This document shows positions 34,118-35,581 of a stretch of 35,581 nt of DNA, piece after piece. The notes below the pieces were generated by a model. That model was not told where the DNA came from. It did no database searches and was given only the letters and a program-made list of their open reading frames with translations. The first letter of the stretch is position 1. Each line of letters opens with the position of its first letter. Made by a program: the position numbers and the translations under genes. Origin of the DNA: Oligoflexales bacterium (GTDB lineage: Bacteria > Myxococcota_A > UBA9042 > DTJE01); assembly GCA_012840965.1 (NCBI GenBank), contig DUVQ01000040.1, forward strand, positions 1-35,581, written 5' to 3'.

Positions 34118-34176
34118 TCCTGGCCCCTGCTCCCGCCCTTGTCCCTGTCCCCGCCCCTGTCCCTGGCCCCGCCCCA
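34098..34176. repeat. C-rich hexamer repeat, block 2
   Basis: Degenerate ccctgt/ccccgc units with roughly six-base spacing, spanning the last codons of the SUMF1-type gene and the gap to the convergent downstream gene (end at 34181). Composition and unit match block 1 at 19226-19284. The other strand is a series of G runs. Confidence 0.8.
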
Positions 34177-34180
34177 GATC

Positions 34181-34762
34181 CTACTTAGTCTTCTTGACCT
34201 CTGGCGCTTCTTCCTCAGTAATGAGGCTCGGGGCTGTCTTTCGCTGGCTCAAAGCCTTGGCTTGGGCACTTTGTGCTGACGTCTTGGCAGGACCTTTTTG
34301 CCGCTGTCCAACAATGGTGCCAGCACCTGAGACTATCTTCTTGAAACAAGGCTCACAGTAGTGCTCCCACGTGAGTTCCTCTTTTAGTAGCCTCATAACG
34401 TTGACGATAAACTGCTCAGAGCACTGCAACGGCCGGAAACGTTGAATCATTCCCTTTAGGTCTTCCGTTGGAATAGGCTGCCCCTCATTTTCGCCGTCAG
34501 TATAAAAGGCTGTAAGCGGCACGCCTATATCCTTTTTCCCACAGCGATCACAGTCGAAGACGATTCTTTTCATGACGAGCTCTCCGATGCCATTAATGTT
34601 GGTGTACTCGATGGGTGTGATGCCCCTTTGTTTGAAAAAATCCCAAAATGCGTTGCAATATCCAGGCCTTTCGCAGTTACGCATGCACGCAACTACGTAG
34701 CGCGTGAAGTTGTCCTCGCAAAAAATTTTATCTTTGGGATAGGATTCGCGGTCACCGTCCAT
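34181..34762 (-). CDS. Cys-rich protein of unknown function, probable zinc binding
   Basis: 193 residues starting at ATG 34762 with TAGGA upstream. I recognise no family. Nine Cys occur in two sets: Cys15, 26, 30 and 36 near the N-terminus, and CDRC (71-74) with Cys114 and CEPC (136-139), which look like knuckles of a zinc ribbon. There is no signal peptide or membrane segment. The last ~45 residues are Lys/Ala/Gln-rich and end in EAPEVKKTK, likely disordered. The gene is convergent with the SUMF1-type gene across the second C-rich repeat. A regulatory or nucleic-acid-binding role is possible but unsupported. Confidence 0.6.
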   Translation of the reverse strand: MDGDRESYPKDKIFCEDNFTRYVVACMRNCERPGYCNAFWDFFKQRGITPIEYTNINGIGELVMKRIVFDCDRCGKKDIGVPLTAFYTDGENEGQPIPTEDLKGMIQRFRPLQCSEQFIVNVMRLLKEELTWEHYCEPCFKKIVSGAGTIVGQRQKGPAKTSAQSAQAKALSQRKTAPSLITEEEAPEVKKTK

Positions 34763-34864
34763 CGGGTCCTATCCTATCAAATAACTGAGACATTGCATCT
34801 GAAAAACCGTTATCGCTAGCCTTTAACATTGATTAAGCGCTGATTTCAGGCGGATTTTGAGGCA

Positions 34865-35581
34865 TTACGGGCACATTGTTGAAACAACAGCCGGCGGAAG
34901 CCATGGTGGCAATTCGGGCATAACCGACGCTTGCATGTCCTGCTTGACTTCCCAGATCTCAAAGCCCCCAACATGTTCAATCATAGAGGAATTTTGTTTC
35001 CAAATTTCAATGGGATAGATGACTCCAGCTCGCTTATCGCTGCTCAAAACCAACAGATCTCCAGCGTTTAAGGGCCGTTTGTCAGCCAAGCATGGCCACA
35101 GCAAGTTTCCATAGAAATTATTTTCCACAGCGTTAACCCACCGTTTATTTTGGTTATTAACATGGTTTGTTAAAACGAAGGGTTCATAGATCATGTCATA
35201 GCCAGCGAGAAAGTTAACCTGGGAAGGTTCATTTGGGGAAGCCAGGGTATATGCCAACAAGTATGCATTTGTGTAGATTGCAGCCCCAGGTTTTTGGTGG
35301 GCGACTACTTTATTGGCCAACTGAATCCGCTTAACGTTAAGGCTTGGCAGCTTAAAGCTTGATTCCTTGGTAACTAATAAGCCAGAACCTATTAATATTA
35401 CCGTTAAAATAACCGTGGTCCGTATCTTGGCCACAGGTATTAGGGGGACCACCGAAGCAAGTCCGAAGGGAAGCGCAAGCAGCAGCCAGCTGAGGTGGTG
35501 TTGACGTAGGGTAATTTCTAGCATCATTCCTGCGGCAATCAAGAATGCCGCTAGGTATTTGGAGGAGCGTGCCCCTATCAA
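34865..35581 (-). CDS. C-terminal part of a membrane protein, probably GT-C-like (partial)
   Basis: The frame is open to the window edge, so the gene continues beyond base 35581 and only its last ~238 codons are seen. They show three hydrophobic segments (YLAAFLIAAGMMLEITL, LSWLLLALPFGLASVVPLI, TTVILTVILIGSGLLV) followed by a soluble domain of ~150 residues (VAHQKPGAAIYTNAYLLAYTL, DLLVLSSDK). The helices-then-periplasmic-tail layout matches the two GT-C-like proteins earlier in the window. The family cannot be fixed without the N-terminal motifs. Confidence 0.6.
   Translation of the reverse strand: MIGARSSKYLAAFLIAAGMMLEITLRQHHLSWLLLALPFGLASVVPLIPVAKIRTTVILTVILIGSGLLVTKESSFKLPSLNVKRIQLANKVVAHQKPGAAIYTNAYLLAYTLASPNEPSQVNFLAGYDMIYEPFVLTNHVNNQNKRWVNAVENNFYGNLLWPCLADKRPLNAGDLLVLSSDKRAGVIYPIEIWKQNSSMIEHVGGFEIWEVKQDMQASVMPELPPWLPPAVVSTMCP

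Noticed and set aside
33829-34361. Frames in the C-rich block encoding Pro/Cys-rich peptides
   Set aside because: They arise from the hexamer repeat and from shadows of the SUMF1-type gene.
1-35581. tRNA, rRNA, CRISPR, insertion sequence or phage genes
   Set aside because: Read for on both strands; no cloverleaf, spaced direct repeats, transposase or phage motif was seen.

Overview
The window is a gene-dense stretch of about 35.6 kb from a diderm (Gram-negative type) bacterium. The outer membrane is inferred from a FadL/OmpP1-type porin and lipoprotein signal peptides. MurE carries the DNPR motif of meso-diaminopimelate-adding enzymes. GC content looks mid-range by eye (not computed). The mix of a lipase-N-like lipoprotein next to FadL, a SUMF1-type exported protein and several large GT-C-like membrane proteins is reminiscent of deltaproteobacterial-type lineages (Myxococcota, Bdellovibrionota or relatives), but I cannot place it firmly. 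No tRNA, rRNA, insertion sequence, phage gene or CRISPR array was seen.

Region 1 (1-13010, all + strand) is a contracted division and cell-wall (dcw) cluster: murE (5' truncated by the window edge), murF, ftsW, ftsQ, ftsA, ftsZ. It lacks the usual mraY, murD, murG, murC, murB and ddl. Tightly spaced genes follow for a YjbQ-family protein, a polytopic membrane protein, a lipase-N-like lipoprotein and a FadL-type porin. FtsZ and FtsA are divergent, and the MurE ATP loop has an unexpected Gly-to-Glu change.

Region 2 (13011-19290) holds pgk, then a convergent gene for a 719-residue protein that looks like UbiU and UbiV fused in one chain, then engB and a detached murB facing each other. A small Cys-rich exported protein of unknown function comes next. 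A perfect 19-bp palindrome overlapping a possible -35 box lies between the UbiU-UbiV-like gene and engB. A C-rich hexamer repeat ends the region.

Region 3 (19316-23159) is two divergent GT-C-like membrane glycosyltransferase genes.

Region 4 (23199-29710) encodes the whole shikimate pathway in four polypeptides: a chorismate mutase-DAHP synthase fusion on the - strand, and divergently aroB, an AroD-AroE-AroA-AroK tetrafunctional fusion and aroC, overlapping one another. Together they cover all seven steps to chorismate plus chorismate mutase. The fusion resembles fungal AROM, but AroB is separate and the domain order is rotated.

Region 5 (29776-35581) has a DUF1015 gene, a ThiF/MoeB-type E1-like gene overlapping mnmA, an exported SUMF1-type protein, a second C-rich hexamer repeat, an unknown Cys-rich probable zinc protein, and the 3' end of a membrane protein gene running off the window.

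The strongest candidates for something new are the AroDEAK fusion operon and the UbiU-UbiV-like fusion. After those come the paired C-rich repeats at convergent gene ends and the stripped-down dcw cluster.
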